This document shows positions 1 to 8,505 of a stretch of DNA of 58,900 nt, one piece after another. Made by a program: the position numbers and the translations under genes. Position 1 is the first letter of the stretch. Every line of letters starts with the position of its first letter. The stretch is from Desulfovibrio sp. (GTDB taxonomy: Bacteria; Desulfobacterota; Desulfovibrionia; Desulfovibrionales; Desulfovibrionaceae), in the NCBI GenBank assembly GCA_031272715.1, contig JAISTH010000075.1:1-58900 (forward strand). Direction: 5' to 3'. The notes under the pieces are model-generated. The model saw only the letters and a list, made by a program, of their open reading frames with translations, was not told the origin of the DNA and searched no databases.

Positions 1-87
1 CGCCGCCGCGGACAGACATCTCGACAACTGCCCGGGTGGTGGAACGAGGCCATGGGCGACGAGGAGAAAAACATCGATGGTGCGTAA
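1..87 (+). CDS. Possible 3' end of an upstream gene (partial)
   Basis: Frame 1 is open from the window edge to a TAA at 85-87 and ends in ...GWWNEAMGDEEKNIDGA. The acidic, hydrophilic tail is plausible as a real C-terminus, but only 28 codons are visible and the other two frames are also open here. No family is recognisable. Confidence 0.25.
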   Translation, partial: RRRGQTSRQLPGWWNEAMGDEEKNIDGA

Positions 88-439
88 TGATTTTGCATCG
101 CACGACAGGGGGTGCAGAACTATATGTGGGAGGATGGGGGTATCAACACACTACCTGAAGAGAGCTTCGGCCTTTCCCGGGCCACGCACCTGCCCCGAAG
201 GCGCACCCTCTCTCCTCGCGGCCTCCAAGGCGCCTGCGCCCCGCCTCCCCTCCCGAACCCCCCATTTCCCTCCCGTTCCGCCGCCGATGCCCATGGGACT
301 CATGAGAAACTCAAGAAAAATTATGTGAGCGGTGCCCGCCCGCCTCCCGTCCGCCTGCCGCAGCCCCCTGCCCGACTCCGCGCCCATGGCCGTCCCCGGG
401 CATTCGATCGCGTCCGCGCATTCATTTTCGCCGCTGCCC
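88..439. other. Intergenic region upstream of the dcw cluster
   Basis: About 350 bp of GC-rich sequence with no convincing gene. The small open frames on both strands are low-complexity Pro/Arg/Ala translations of GC-rich DNA. No tRNA or clear intrinsic terminator was seen. It leads into the mraZ promoter. Confidence 0.5.
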
Positions 440-468
440 TTGACACCATTCCCCGGCTGGCGCATAAG
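440..468 (+). promoter_or_regulatory. Sigma70-type promoter of mraZ
   Basis: A perfect -35 TTGACA at 440-445 is followed, after a 17-bp spacer, by CATAAG at 463-468 (4 of 6 matches to TATAAT). Transcription would start near 475, about 33 nt before the GTG start of mraZ. The MraZ-type repeats begin at the end of the -10 element, so repressor binding would block this promoter directly. Confidence 0.65.
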
Positions 469-511
469 TGGGAAAACGTGGTACCCAGTGTCAGGAAGTG
501 GTAAATCGTGG
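468..511 (+). promoter_or_regulatory. MraZ operator: five GTGG-type repeats at 10-bp spacing
   Basis: GTGG occurs at 468, 478, 498 and 508, and GTGT at 488, each start exactly 10 bp from the next, so all lie on the same face of the helix. MraZ proteins are known to repress their own dcw operon by binding short GTG-containing direct repeats in the mraZ promoter. The array starts in the -10 element and its last unit contains the GTG start codon of mraZ, so occupancy would cover the transcription start and the ribosome landing site. Confidence 0.7.
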
Positions 512-957
512 ACAAGCCTTTCATCAAAAGCCATTCCCGGAGCCTCGACCCCAAGGGGCGCCTCATGCTGCCGCCGGAGTACCGCGAGGTGCTCTTCGCC
601 GACGGCGGCAACGGCGCCTTCTGGGCGACCTGCTACTTCGGGAGTCTGCACGCCTTCCTGCCTGCGGACTGGATGCAGAAGGTGGAGGCCTTGGGGGCCA
701 TCCCCACGCAGACCGTCGCGATGTCCCACTTCAAGACCAAGCTCATGGGACTCGCCCAGGAACTGGTGCCGGACCTCCAGGGAAGGGTCCGCATCCCCCA
801 GGTCCTGATGCGGGCGGCGGGACTCGAGAAGGACGTGATGCTGGTGGGCATGGGGAAGAACTTCGAGATCTGGGATCAGCGCAGCTTCGACAACCTGACC
901 ATCGACGACGAGGTGTCAAAGGAACTGTTGGCGAGCGGCGTGGACCTTTCCCTCTAG
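508..957 (+). CDS. mraZ: Transcriptional regulator MraZ
   Basis: 149 aa, the usual family length. MraZ is a two-domain swapped-hairpin AbrB-like DNA-binding protein that forms ring-shaped oligomers and represses the dcw operon it heads. The first domain carries SLDPKGRLMLPPEYR at about residues 12-26. The second carries the degenerate repeat LQGRVRIPQVL near residue 91, the two-copy pattern that defines the family. The start is GTG at 508, preceded by AGGAAG at 493-498. rsmH follows after 12 nt. Five GTGG-type repeats covering its promoter and start codon fit autorepression. The identification is firm; the autoregulation is inferred from family knowledge and the repeats. Confidence 0.95.
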   Translation: MDKPFIKSHSRSLDPKGRLMLPPEYREVLFADGGNGAFWATCYFGSLHAFLPADWMQKVEALGAIPTQTVAMSHFKTKLMGLAQELVPDLQGRVRIPQVLMRAAGLEKDVMLVGMGKNFEIWDQRSFDNLTIDDEVSKELLASGVDLSL

Positions 958-969
958 GAACGGCCGGAC

Positions 970-1947
970 ATGGATCGGGCCCAGGTCGAACCCGCGGATC
1001 GGCCGCTCCACGTGCCCGTCCTCGTGGATGCAGCGATCGGGATGCTGCGCCCCAGGGCCGGAGGCCGCTACCTGGACGGGACCCTCGGGCTTGGCGGGCA
1101 TGCCGAGGCGTTGCTGGAGATCGAAGGCACCGAGGTGTGCGGACTGGACAGGGACCCCGAAGCCCTGGCCCGGGCGCGGGAGCGTCTCGGGCGATACGGG
1201 GGGAGATTTCATTGCTCGCGCGGCCGCTTCGGCGAATTCGCGGCCGCGTTGGCGGAGCTGGGGTGGAACAAGGTGGACGGAGCGCTGCTGGACATCGGCG
1301 TTTCGTCGCTCCAGCTGGATAGGGCCGAACGGGGGTTCAGCCACACTCGGAACGGCCCCCTGGACATGCGCATGGACGCGGAATCCGGGGGGCCGTCCGC
1401 CCGAGACTGGGTGAACGGCAAGACGCGGGACGAGCTCAGGGAATGTCTCGCCACGCTGGGGGAGGAACCTCTGGCGGGGAGGATCGCCAAGGCCATCGTC
1501 GAGGCCAGGGGCGAAGGTCCCATCGAGACCACGGCGGAACTGGCCGCAATCGTCGAGCGCTGCTACCCCCGGCAGTGGCGGGCGAAGGGCGGGCGTCATC
1601 CCGCCACGAGAACTTTTCAGGCGCTGCGCATGGCCGTCAACGACGAGCTCGGGGAACTGCGGCGCTTTCTGGACGGCGTCCTGCCCCATCTCCCCGTCGG
1701 GGGAAGGCTGTGCGTCATAACGTTTCATTCGCTGGAGGATCGGCTGGTGAAGCGCACCATCGCCAAATGGGCCGCGGGTTGCCGATGCCCCCGGGGCGCG
1801 CCCCGGTGCGTCTGCAGCCACGTCCCCGAGGTGAACGTGCTCACGAAACGGCCGCTGCAGGCGGACGTCGACGAACTCGCCAGGAATCCCCGGGCCTCCA
1901 GCGCGAAGCTCAGGGCCGTCGAGAAGATCGCGGAGGCGCGCCCGTGA
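970..1947 (+). CDS. rsmH: 16S rRNA m4C1402 methyltransferase RsmH (MraW)
   Basis: 325 aa, standard length. RsmH transfers a methyl group from S-adenosylmethionine to N4 of C1402 in the ribosomal P site. The N-terminal HVPVL is followed by the SAM-binding segment YLDGTLGLGGH at about residues 34-44. LLDIGVSSLQLD and FHSLEDRLVK are further family signatures. Near the C-terminus CRCPRGAPRCVC is a short cysteine cluster seen in many homologues. It is the second gene of the dcw operon. Its TGA at 1945-1947 overlaps the GTG start of ftsL at 1944, which implies translational coupling. Confidence 0.96.
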   Translation: MDRAQVEPADRPLHVPVLVDAAIGMLRPRAGGRYLDGTLGLGGHAEALLEIEGTEVCGLDRDPEALARARERLGRYGGRFHCSRGRFGEFAAALAELGWNKVDGALLDIGVSSLQLDRAERGFSHTRNGPLDMRMDAESGGPSARDWVNGKTRDELRECLATLGEEPLAGRIAKAIVEARGEGPIETTAELAAIVERCYPRQWRAKGGRHPATRTFQALRMAVNDELGELRRFLDGVLPHLPVGGRLCVITFHSLEDRLVKRTIAKWAAGCRCPRGAPRCVCSHVPEVNVLTKRPLQADVDELARNPRASSAKLRAVEKIAEARP

Positions 1948-2264
1948 AGTGGGGCGAGCCGAATCGGTCCGGACGGGGCTGGCTCTTCACCCTGGCCCTG
2001 GAGCTGCTGGCCATCGTGGTCATGGGCCTGTGCCAGGTGTGGAGCAACATCGAGCGCATGGACACGACCTATTTCATCAACATCAAGCAGAACGAACTCA
2101 AGGAGCGGAAGGAACATCACGAAAAACTGAAGGTGGAGCGCGAGCGGCTCCTCGCCCCGGGCGAACTGGGGCGCAAGGCCGAATCCTTCGGCATGCACGA
2201 GCCGCATCAGGGACAGGTCCGCCGTCTGAGACTCGATCGCGGGGTGTTCGAGAGCGGCGGATAG
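1944..2264 (+). CDS. ftsL: FtsL-like cell division protein
   Basis: 106 aa. FtsL is a bitopic divisome protein that pairs with FtsB through a periplasmic coiled coil and helps activate FtsW-FtsI. A short basic N-terminus is followed by one membrane segment (LALELLAIVVMGLCQVW, about residues 16-32). A charged helix with heptad-like spacing comes next (QNELKERKEHHEKLKVERERLL), then a short tail containing LGRKAESFGM, which resembles the FtsL element where residues bind FtsI. The GTG start at 1944 overlaps the rsmH stop by 4 nt. FtsL sequences are poorly conserved, so the call rests on position, length and topology. Confidence 0.8.
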   Translation: MKWGEPNRSGRGWLFTLALELLAIVVMGLCQVWSNIERMDTTYFINIKQNELKERKEHHEKLKVERERLLAPGELGRKAESFGMHEPHQGQVRRLRLDRGVFESGG

Positions 2265-2400
2265 GTCCGGACCTCCTCCCCCCGGGGGTGCGGAAGGATA
2301 CGCGGAGGATGCCGGGTGCGGCGGAGCCTCCGCAGGATGGCAGGCGCGGGCCGCGATGGAGATCGCGGGCGCGTCCAACGGATTTTTTTTCGGAGAGGAC

Positions 2401-4524
2401 ATGCCCATCACCCTTCGCACGCGCAACAGACAGGCCGCCTCCCCCCACGTGCGGGCGAGGCACGGGGCCACGCGCAAGGGCGGCGACGGCGGGCTTTCCT
2501 GGTGGAGGGCCTGGCGGGAGTGGCATGTCGAGGACTGGCCGAGGATGCGATGCAACATCGTGGTCGCGGTCTTCGCCCTGCTGTGGGTGGGCATCTGGGG
2601 CAGGGCCTGGTACCTCCAGATGATGAAGGGGCCGCATCTGGCGGCCCAGGCCAGGCGGCAGCACACGACCACGGAACTGGTCACGGGGCGCCGCGGGGTC
2701 ATCTACGACCGGAACGGACAGATCCTCGCCCAGAGCGTGCAGTCGTATTCCATCTACGCCAAGCCCCACGACATCGAGGACAAGGTCAGGGCCGCAGAGG
2801 TGCTGGGGGCGCTGCTGGGCCGGGAGCCCCAGCCCCTGTACGAGGAGCTGGCGAGCGCCAGGCGCAATTTCATCTGGATCCAGCGCAAGGTGGACGACTA
2901 CACCGCCGAGGAGCTGCGCAAGGCGGACATCCAGGGACTGGGACTCGCCAAGGAGTATGACCGGGTCTATCCGCTGAAGCACATGGCCGGGCAGGTGCTG
3001 GGCTTCGTCAACGTGGACGACCGCGGCTGCGCGGGGCTCGAGTTCACCCTGGACGGACGGTTGGCGAGCCTCTCCACCCGCCAGGTGGTGCAGAGGGACG
3101 CCCAAGGGCGCCGCTTCTACCTCCACGAGGAGGGCGTAGCCGACCCCAAGGGGCAGGACGTCACCCTGACGCTGGACGTGCGGCTCCAGTACGTGGCCGA
3201 GGAGGCCGTCAGGGAGGCGGGGCAGGCGACAAGCAGCAGATGGGCCGGCGCCCTGGTCGTGGACGTCTCCAACGGGGATATCCTCGCCTGGGCCCAGTAC
3301 CCCTTCTTCAACCCCAACACCCTCCGGGAGCGGACCGTCCCCGCCCTGTACCGGAACCGCCTCGCCCAGGACGCCCTGGAGCCGGGATCGACCTTCAAGC
3401 CCTTCCCCATGGCCATAGCCCTCCAGGAACGGAAGGTGACCCCCGACACCCTCATCAACTGCGAGAAGGGCAAGTGGGAGACGAAGCGCTTCACCATCCG
3501 CGACACCGCGTCCCACGGCATCCTGCCGGCCACCAAGGTCCTCAGGTACTCCTCGAACATCGGCATGGCCAAGATCGGCCAGCATCTCGGCGCCCCCGTC
3601 ATGTACAAGTACCTGAGCGCCCTCGGGTTCGGGACGCGGACCTCGGTCCCGGTGCTGGAGAGCCGCGGCATCCTGCGCAGGCTCAGGGACTGGAGCGAGG
3701 TGGACGTGATGGCCACCGCCTTCGGCCAGAGCATTTCCGTCACGGGCCTCCAGATGGCCCAGGCGTATCTCGTCCTTCTCAACCGCGGCCTCTTCAGGCC
3801 CCTGCGGATACTGAAAGAAAACGTGGCCGTCCATGAGCCCAGGGAGCGCATCTTCTCCGACAGCACCGCGCGCACGGTGATGAAAATGATGCGCGACGTG
3901 GTGCAGGAGGACGACGGCACGGGCAAGCGGGCGCGCATCGACGGCATCGACGTGGGGGGCAAGACCGGGACGGCCCAGAAGGCGGACCACAGGGCCGGCA
4001 CATACGGTCACAAGCATCTTGCCTCCTTCGTGGGGTTCTTTCCGGTCAACCGGCCCCAGTACCTGATCCTGGTCCTCATAGACGAGCCCTCCTCCAACCA
4101 GTACGGCGGCGTCGTGGCCGCGCCCGTCTTCAAGGAGATCGCCTTCCGCACCATGGCCTTCATGGGCGGTGGGAACGAGCAGAACAAGGAGCGGGCCGAA
4201 CGGCCGGCGGCCTCGGGTCGGCAGCGGGGCTTCAAGCTGGCGGGGATGGAACCCCTGGCCACGACCCCGGACCTCGTCCCGGCGCGCAAGAGTCTCCAGA
4301 AGAGCCTGGAACTGCCCGGACATCTCGCCAAGGCCAGCGACTGCGTCCCGGACGTCGAGGGCAAGACCGTGCGCAATGCGGTGGAGCTCTTCGCCCGGGC
4401 CGGGATCGTCCCGGAACTCAAGGGATCCGGCACCCGCGTGGTGCGCCAGTCCCCCCGTCCGGGGACGGCGTGGAAGGAGGCGGGCAAGGACGCGGAATAC
4501 ATTCTCTGGCTGACGGAGTTGTGA
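2401..4524 (+). CDS. ftsI: Peptidoglycan transpeptidase FtsI (PBP3 type) with PASTA domain
   Basis: 707 aa from ATG 2401, which has GGAG at 2392-2395; an in-frame ATG at 2356 is possible but less well placed. FtsI crosslinks septal peptidoglycan as partner of the glycosyltransferase FtsW. A basic cytoplasmic tail precedes one membrane helix at about 51-70, then the pedestal and the transpeptidase domain. The catalytic motifs are all present: STFK with Ser330 and Lys333, SSN at 384-386, and KTG at 521-523. The C-terminal 60 residues (from about 645, CVPDVEGKTVRNAV) form a single PASTA domain, which E. coli FtsI lacks but several deltaproteobacterial and Gram-positive enzymes carry. murE follows after 3 nt. 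Confidence 0.95.
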   Translation: MPITLRTRNRQAASPHVRARHGATRKGGDGGLSWWRAWREWHVEDWPRMRCNIVVAVFALLWVGIWGRAWYLQMMKGPHLAAQARRQHTTTELVTGRRGVIYDRNGQILAQSVQSYSIYAKPHDIEDKVRAAEVLGALLGREPQPLYEELASARRNFIWIQRKVDDYTAEELRKADIQGLGLAKEYDRVYPLKHMAGQVLGFVNVDDRGCAGLEFTLDGRLASLSTRQVVQRDAQGRRFYLHEEGVADPKGQDVTLTLDVRLQYVAEEAVREAGQATSSRWAGALVVDVSNGDILAWAQYPFFNPNTLRERTVPALYRNRLAQDALEPGSTFKPFPMAIALQERKVTPDTLINCEKGKWETKRFTIRDTASHGILPATKVLRYSSNIGMAKIGQHLGAPVMYKYLSALGFGTRTSVPVLESRGILRRLRDWSEVDVMATAFGQSISVTGLQMAQAYLVLLNRGLFRPLRILKENVAVHEPRERIFSDSTARTVMKMMRDVVQEDDGTGKRARIDGIDVGGKTGTAQKADHRAGTYGHKHLASFVGFFPVNRPQYLILVLIDEPSSNQYGGVVAAPVFKEIAFRTMAFMGGGNEQNKERAERPAASGRQRGFKLAGMEPLATTPDLVPARKSLQKSLELPGHLAKASDCVPDVEGKTVRNAVELFARAGIVPELKGSGTRVVRQSPRPGTAWKEAGKDAEYILWLTEL

Positions 4525-4527
4525 CGG

Positions 4528-5961
4528 ATGTACGCGACCTTCGACGAATTGCTGGCGGCGTGCCGTGCGGGAAGGGCGGTCCTTCGGACCGACTCCCGCG
4601 CCGTCGGGCCCGGCGACGTCTTCGTGGCGCTGCCGGGGACCAGGGCCAACGGCGCTTCCTTCGCCGCCCAGGCCGTGGCTGCGGGCGCCGCATGCATCCT
4701 CTGCGCAAGGGGCGAGACGGAGGCGCTGGCGGGACTCGGGGTGCCGATCGTCGGATGCGACGACGTCCGGGAGGCTCTGGGACAGGCCGCCGCGGCCCTG
4801 TACGGCACGGACCGCAGGTCCATGACCCTGCTCGCGGTGACGGGCACCAACGGCAAGACCACGTCCAGCTACATGCTGGAGCATCTGTTCTCCGGGCGCG
4901 GGAAGGTGGGGGTCCTGGGGACGGTGAACTACCGGTATCCGGGGCACGTGGAGCCGGCCCCCCTGACCACGCCCGATGTCCTCACGGTCCACGGGAAGCT
5001 TTCGGACATGGCCCGGGCGGGCGTCACGGCGGCGATCCTCGAGGTCTCCTCCCACGCCCTGGACCAGGACCGGGTGGCGGGGGTCCCCTTCGACGGGGCG
5101 CTTTTCACCAATCTCACCCGGGACCATCTGGACTTCCACGGGGACATGGAGAGCTATTACGCGGCCAAGGCCCGGCTGTTCCTCTCGCAGCCGAGGCCGG
5201 ACAAGGCCGCGGCCGTCAACGCCGACGACGCCTGGGGGCGGCGCCTTCTCGATGCCCGTCCCGGGGCCCTCTCCTACGGATTCGGCGACGCCCGTCTCAA
5301 GGGCGAGGTGCTCGAGGCGGGACCTTCGGGACTCGTCCTCTCGATGTCCTTCGGGGGCGGGAGATGGCGTCTGGCGTCGCCACTGGTCGGGGCGTTCAAC
5401 GCCGCGAACCTGCTCGGCGTGCAGGCCCTGGGGCTCGCCCTGGGACTGTCCCCGGCGGATCTCGCGGTTCTCGAGACCTTCCAGGGCGTGCCGGGACGGC
5501 TTGAGCGCGTCGGGAATCCCTGCGGGCTGCACGTCTTCGTGGACTACGCCCACACTCCCGACGCCCTGGAGAACGTCCTTGCGGCCTTGAGGAAGGCGGG
5601 GTTCGCCAGGATCGTCACGGTCTTCGGCTGCGGCGGGAACCGGGACCGGGGGAAGCGTCCGGTCATGGGGAGGGCCGTCGCCCAGGGGAGCGACGTCGCG
5701 GTGCTCACCTCGGACAATCCCCGGGACGAGGATCCCGGGGACATCATCCGGGACGTGCTGCCGGGCCTCGACGGCTGGAGCGGAAGGCTTCTGGTGGAGG
5801 CGGACAGGCGCAAGGCGACGGCCATGGCCCTCGAGGAGATCGGGCGCGACGACGCGCTGCTGGTCGCGGGCAAGGGGCACGAGGACTACCAGCTGGTGCG
5901 GGGCGTCCGCCATCCGTACAGCGATCAGCAGGTGCTGCGGGAGATCATGGGATGCGCCTAG
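4528..5961 (+). CDS. murE: UDP-MurNAc-tripeptide synthetase MurE (meso-DAP adding)
   Basis: 477 aa. Cytoplasmic ATP-dependent ligase that adds the third stem-peptide residue to UDP-MurNAc-L-Ala-D-Glu. The central ATPase domain has the P-loop TGTNGKTT at residues 105-112. The C-terminal domain contains DNPRDE at 396-401; DNPR is the established signature of meso-diaminopimelate-specific enzymes, while lysine-adding enzymes differ here. Gram-negative peptidoglycan is therefore expected. The N-terminal TDSRAVGPGDVFVALPG is the UDP-substrate-binding region. The 3' end overlaps murF by 10 nt. Confidence 0.96.
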   Translation: MYATFDELLAACRAGRAVLRTDSRAVGPGDVFVALPGTRANGASFAAQAVAAGAACILCARGETEALAGLGVPIVGCDDVREALGQAAAALYGTDRRSMTLLAVTGTNGKTTSSYMLEHLFSGRGKVGVLGTVNYRYPGHVEPAPLTTPDVLTVHGKLSDMARAGVTAAILEVSSHALDQDRVAGVPFDGALFTNLTRDHLDFHGDMESYYAAKARLFLSQPRPDKAAAVNADDAWGRRLLDARPGALSYGFGDARLKGEVLEAGPSGLVLSMSFGGGRWRLASPLVGAFNAANLLGVQALGLALGLSPADLAVLETFQGVPGRLERVGNPCGLHVFVDYAHTPDALENVLAALRKAGFARIVTVFGCGGNRDRGKRPVMGRAVAQGSDVAVLTSDNPRDEDPGDIIRDVLPGLDGWSGRLLVEADRRKATAMALEEIGRDDALLVAGKGHEDYQLVRGVRHPYSDQQVLREIMGCA

Positions 5962-7421
5962 GCTACGACGAGGTGGCCTCGGTGCTGGGAGTGCCGGGGA
6001 CGGGCCGCGACATTCGGCTCGCGCGGGCCGTCACGGACAGCCGCGAGGCCGGAGAGGGGGCGCTCTTCGTGTGCGTCAAGGGGGAGCATGTCGACGGCCA
6101 CGATTTCGCGGCCCAGGCCCAGGCCCGTGGGGCGTCGGCCGTGCTGGCCGCGCGCATGACCGAGGGGTGCTCCCTGCCCCATCTGATCGTGCCGGACACC
6201 GTCCAGGCCCTCGGCCGCATCGCCGCCCACTGGAGGCGCGGGACCCGGGCGAAGGTCGTCGGGATCACGGGCACCGCCGGCAAGACCACCGTCAAGGAGG
6301 TTCTCGCCCACGTGTGCTCCCTGGCGGGCCCCACGGCGAAGAACGAGGCGAACCACAACAACCAGCTGGGCATGCCCAGGGACATGCTGGAGACGACCGG
6401 GGACGAGGCGTTCTGGATATTCGAGGCGGGGATCAGCCGCGAGGGGGACATGGACGAGCTGGGGGGGATACTGGCTCCGGATCTCGCGGTGCTGCTGAAC
6501 GCCGGCGCAGGTCACGTGGAAGGTCTCGGGGAGCGGGGCGTCGCCTGGCACAAGGCGAGGCTCCTTGCGCACCTGGCGCCGGGAGGATCGGCGCTTGTCT
6601 GTGCGGACTACCCCGAACTCGCGGACAGGGCCCGGGAGACCGGGGCCCGTCTGCATCTTTTCGGAAGCGATGTCGGAGGTTCGGCGCCGGCCTTCCGGGG
6701 ACGGCGCGAGGGGGAGTGTCCCGGGGACGTCCCCAGGGGGCGGTACCGCCTCTGGCTGGAGGGGGAGGAGATGGTCGTGGCGGCCCCCTTCCTCGGGCGA
6801 TGGGGCCTCGAGGACACCCTGGCCGTGGCCTCGGCCGCATGGCTGCTGGGCGTGGACCGGGAGGCGATACGGGAGGGCCTTGACGGGGCGCGGCTGCCCC
6901 AAGGGCGCTTCACCCGCGTGCGCCGGGGGGGATGGGATGTCGTGGACGACACCTACAACGCCAATCCCCTGTCCATGGCGGCCTCCCTCGAGGCGGCGGC
7001 GATCCTGGGCCGAGGCGCGCCCCTGGCCTTCGCACTCGGGGAGATGCGGGAACTCGGGGACGTGGCTCCGGCGGAGCACGAGGCGCTTGGACGCGCCGCG
7101 GGCGCCCTCCATCCCGTGGCCGTCTTCTGGAAAGGGGGCTTCGGGGAGCTTGTGGCGAAGGGACTGGCCGACGCGGGCTGCCCGGACGTCTACGTCCCCG
7201 TCGAGGATCCGGGGGATTTCGCGGCCCGATTCGCCGCGCTGTCCGAACGCCTCGGCCGGGGCGGACTGCTCCTGCTCAAGGGGTCGAGGGCGAACAGGCT
7301 CGAGTCCTTCCTGGATGCGCTGCCCCAGGGGGAGGATTGGAAGGCAACGGGTCCCGCCCGCGGGCGGCCGACCGGAAAGCGCGGACCCGGCATCGGCGTC
7401 GATGCCGACGTGAAAGGCTGA
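5952..7421 (+). CDS. murF: UDP-MurNAc-tripeptide-D-Ala-D-Ala ligase MurF
   Basis: 489 aa. Adds D-Ala-D-Ala to the UDP-MurNAc-tripeptide, the last cytoplasmic step before MraY. The N-terminal domain has [17 protein letters not shown]. The ATPase domain has the P-loop [10 protein letters not shown] at about 104-113, with alanine where MurE has asparagine, which is normal for Mur[14 protein letters not shown] is the MurF-typical segment following the nucleotide pocket. It starts inside the murE 3' end and ends 7 nt before mraY. No ddl (D-Ala-D-Ala ligase) lies in this cluster, so that gene must be elsewhere. Confidence 0.95.
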   Translation: MRLGYDEVASVLGVPGTGRDIRLARAVTDSREAGEGALFVCVKGEHVDGHDFAAQAQARGASAVLAARMTEGCSLPHLIVPDTVQALGRIAAHWRRGTRAKVVGITGTAGKTTVKEVLAHVCSLAGPTAKNEANHNNQLGMPRDMLETTGDEAFWIFEAGISREGDMDELGGILAPDLAVLLNAGAGHVEGLGERGVAWHKARLLAHLAPGGSALVCADYPELADRARETGARLHLFGSDVGGSAPAFRGRREGECPGDVPRGRYRLWLEGEEMVVAAPFLGRWGLEDTLAVASAAWLLGVDREAIREGLDGARLPQGRFTRVRRGGWDVVDDTYNANPLSMAASLEAAAILGRGAPLAFALGEMRELGDVAPAEHEALGRAAGALHPVAVFWKGGFGELVAKGLADAGCPDVYVPVEDPGDFAARFAALSERLGRGGLLLLKGSRANRLESFLDALPQGEDWKATGPARGRPTGKRGPGIGVDADVKG

Positions 7422-7428
7422 TCCACCG

Positions 7429-8505
7429 ATGTTCTACAATTTTTTGGCACCGCTGGCATCGGAATGGACCGTCTTCAACGTCTTCCGGTACATCTCCTTC
7501 CGCTCCATGGCGGCGCTGATCACGGCCCTGGTCCTCTCGATCCTCGTCGGGCCCCGCTGCATCGCATGGCTGCGCAGGCTCAGGTGCGGCCAGTACATCC
7601 ACGGGGACGTCAAGGCCCATGCGGCCAAGGCGGGCACCCCCACCATGGGCGGACTGCTCATCTTCTTCACCATGTTCGTCAGCCTGCTGCTCTGGGGGGA
7701 CCTGAAGAGCCCCTACCTCTGGCAGACCATGCTGGTCTTCACGGGCTTCGGGGCCGTGGGGCTGTGGGACGACATGGTGAAGCTGCGCCGCCGCACGAAC
7801 AAGGGCATCTCCGCCTGGACGAAGATCGGGGGACAGCTTCTCGTGGCCATGGCGGCCATGTTCCTCCTGGTCTGGAACCCCTCCTACAGCACGCAGCTGA
7901 CGGTGCCCTTCTTCAAGGACATCAACCCCGACCTCGGCATGCTCTACGTGCCCTTCGGGATGCTGGTCATGGTGTCGGCCTCCAACGCCGTGAACCTCAC
8001 CGACGGGCTGGACGGCCTCGCCATCGGGCCCTCCGTGGTCGCGGCCATCGTCTTCTCCCTCTTCGTCTACATCACGGGCAACGCCCGTTTCTCCGCCTAT
8101 CTCCTCTTCCCGTACATCCCGGGCATGGGGGAGATGACGGTGTTCTGCGCGGCCTTCGTCGGGGCGGGTCTGGGATTCCTGTGGTTCAACGCCTACCCGG
8201 CGCAGGTCTTCATGGGGGACGTGGGGTCCCTGAGCATAGGGGGGACCCTGGGATACCTGGCCCTGCTGAGCAAGCAGGAGCTCATCCTCGCGGTGGTGGG
8301 CGGGCTTTTCGTGGCGGAGACCCTCTCGGTCATCCTCCAGGTGGGATACTTCAGATGGACCGGGGGCAAGCGCATCTTCCGCATGGCGCCCCTGCACCAT
8401 CATTTCGAGCTCAAGGGCGTGCCGGAGTCGAAGATCATCATCCGGTTCTGGATCACCTCCATCCTGCTGGCGCTGGTGGCGCTGTCGGTGCTGAAGCTGC
8501 GGTGA
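7429..8505 (+). CDS. mraY: Phospho-MurNAc-pentapeptide transferase MraY
   Basis: 358 aa integral membrane enzyme with about ten hydrophobic segments, the standard size. It transfers phospho-MurNAc-pentapeptide to undecaprenyl phosphate, making lipid I. Family motifs are visible: GTPTMGG near residue 65, GLWDDMVK (the aspartate-rich Mg2+ site), [13 protein letters not shown], the cytoplasmic FMGDVGSL, and the C-terminal histidine cluster [11 protein letters not shown]. The stop codon overlaps the first base of a murD ATG (TGATG), indicating coupled translation. Confidence 0.96.
   Translation: MFYNFLAPLASEWTVFNVFRYISFRSMAALITALVLSILVGPRCIAWLRRLRCGQYIHGDVKAHAAKAGTPTMGGLLIFFTMFVSLLLWGDLKSPYLWQTMLVFTGFGAVGLWDDMVKLRRRTNKGISAWTKIGGQLLVAMAAMFLLVWNPSYSTQLTVPFFKDINPDLGMLYVPFGMLVMVSASNAVNLTDGLDGLAIGPSVVAAIVFSLFVYITGNARFSAYLLFPYIPGMGEMTVFCAAFVGAGLGFLWFNAYPAQVFMGDVGSLSIGGTLGYLALLSKQELILAVVGGLFVAETLSVILQVGYFRWTGGKRIFRMAPLHHHFELKGVPESKIIIRFWITSILLALVALSVLKLR

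Noticed and set aside
2098..5913. A 1271-codon open frame on the minus strand across ftsI-murE
   Set aside because: It is antisense to genes with full catalytic motifs; its translation is rich in Arg, Gly, Pro, His and Leu without domains, as expected for the complement of GC-rich coding DNA.
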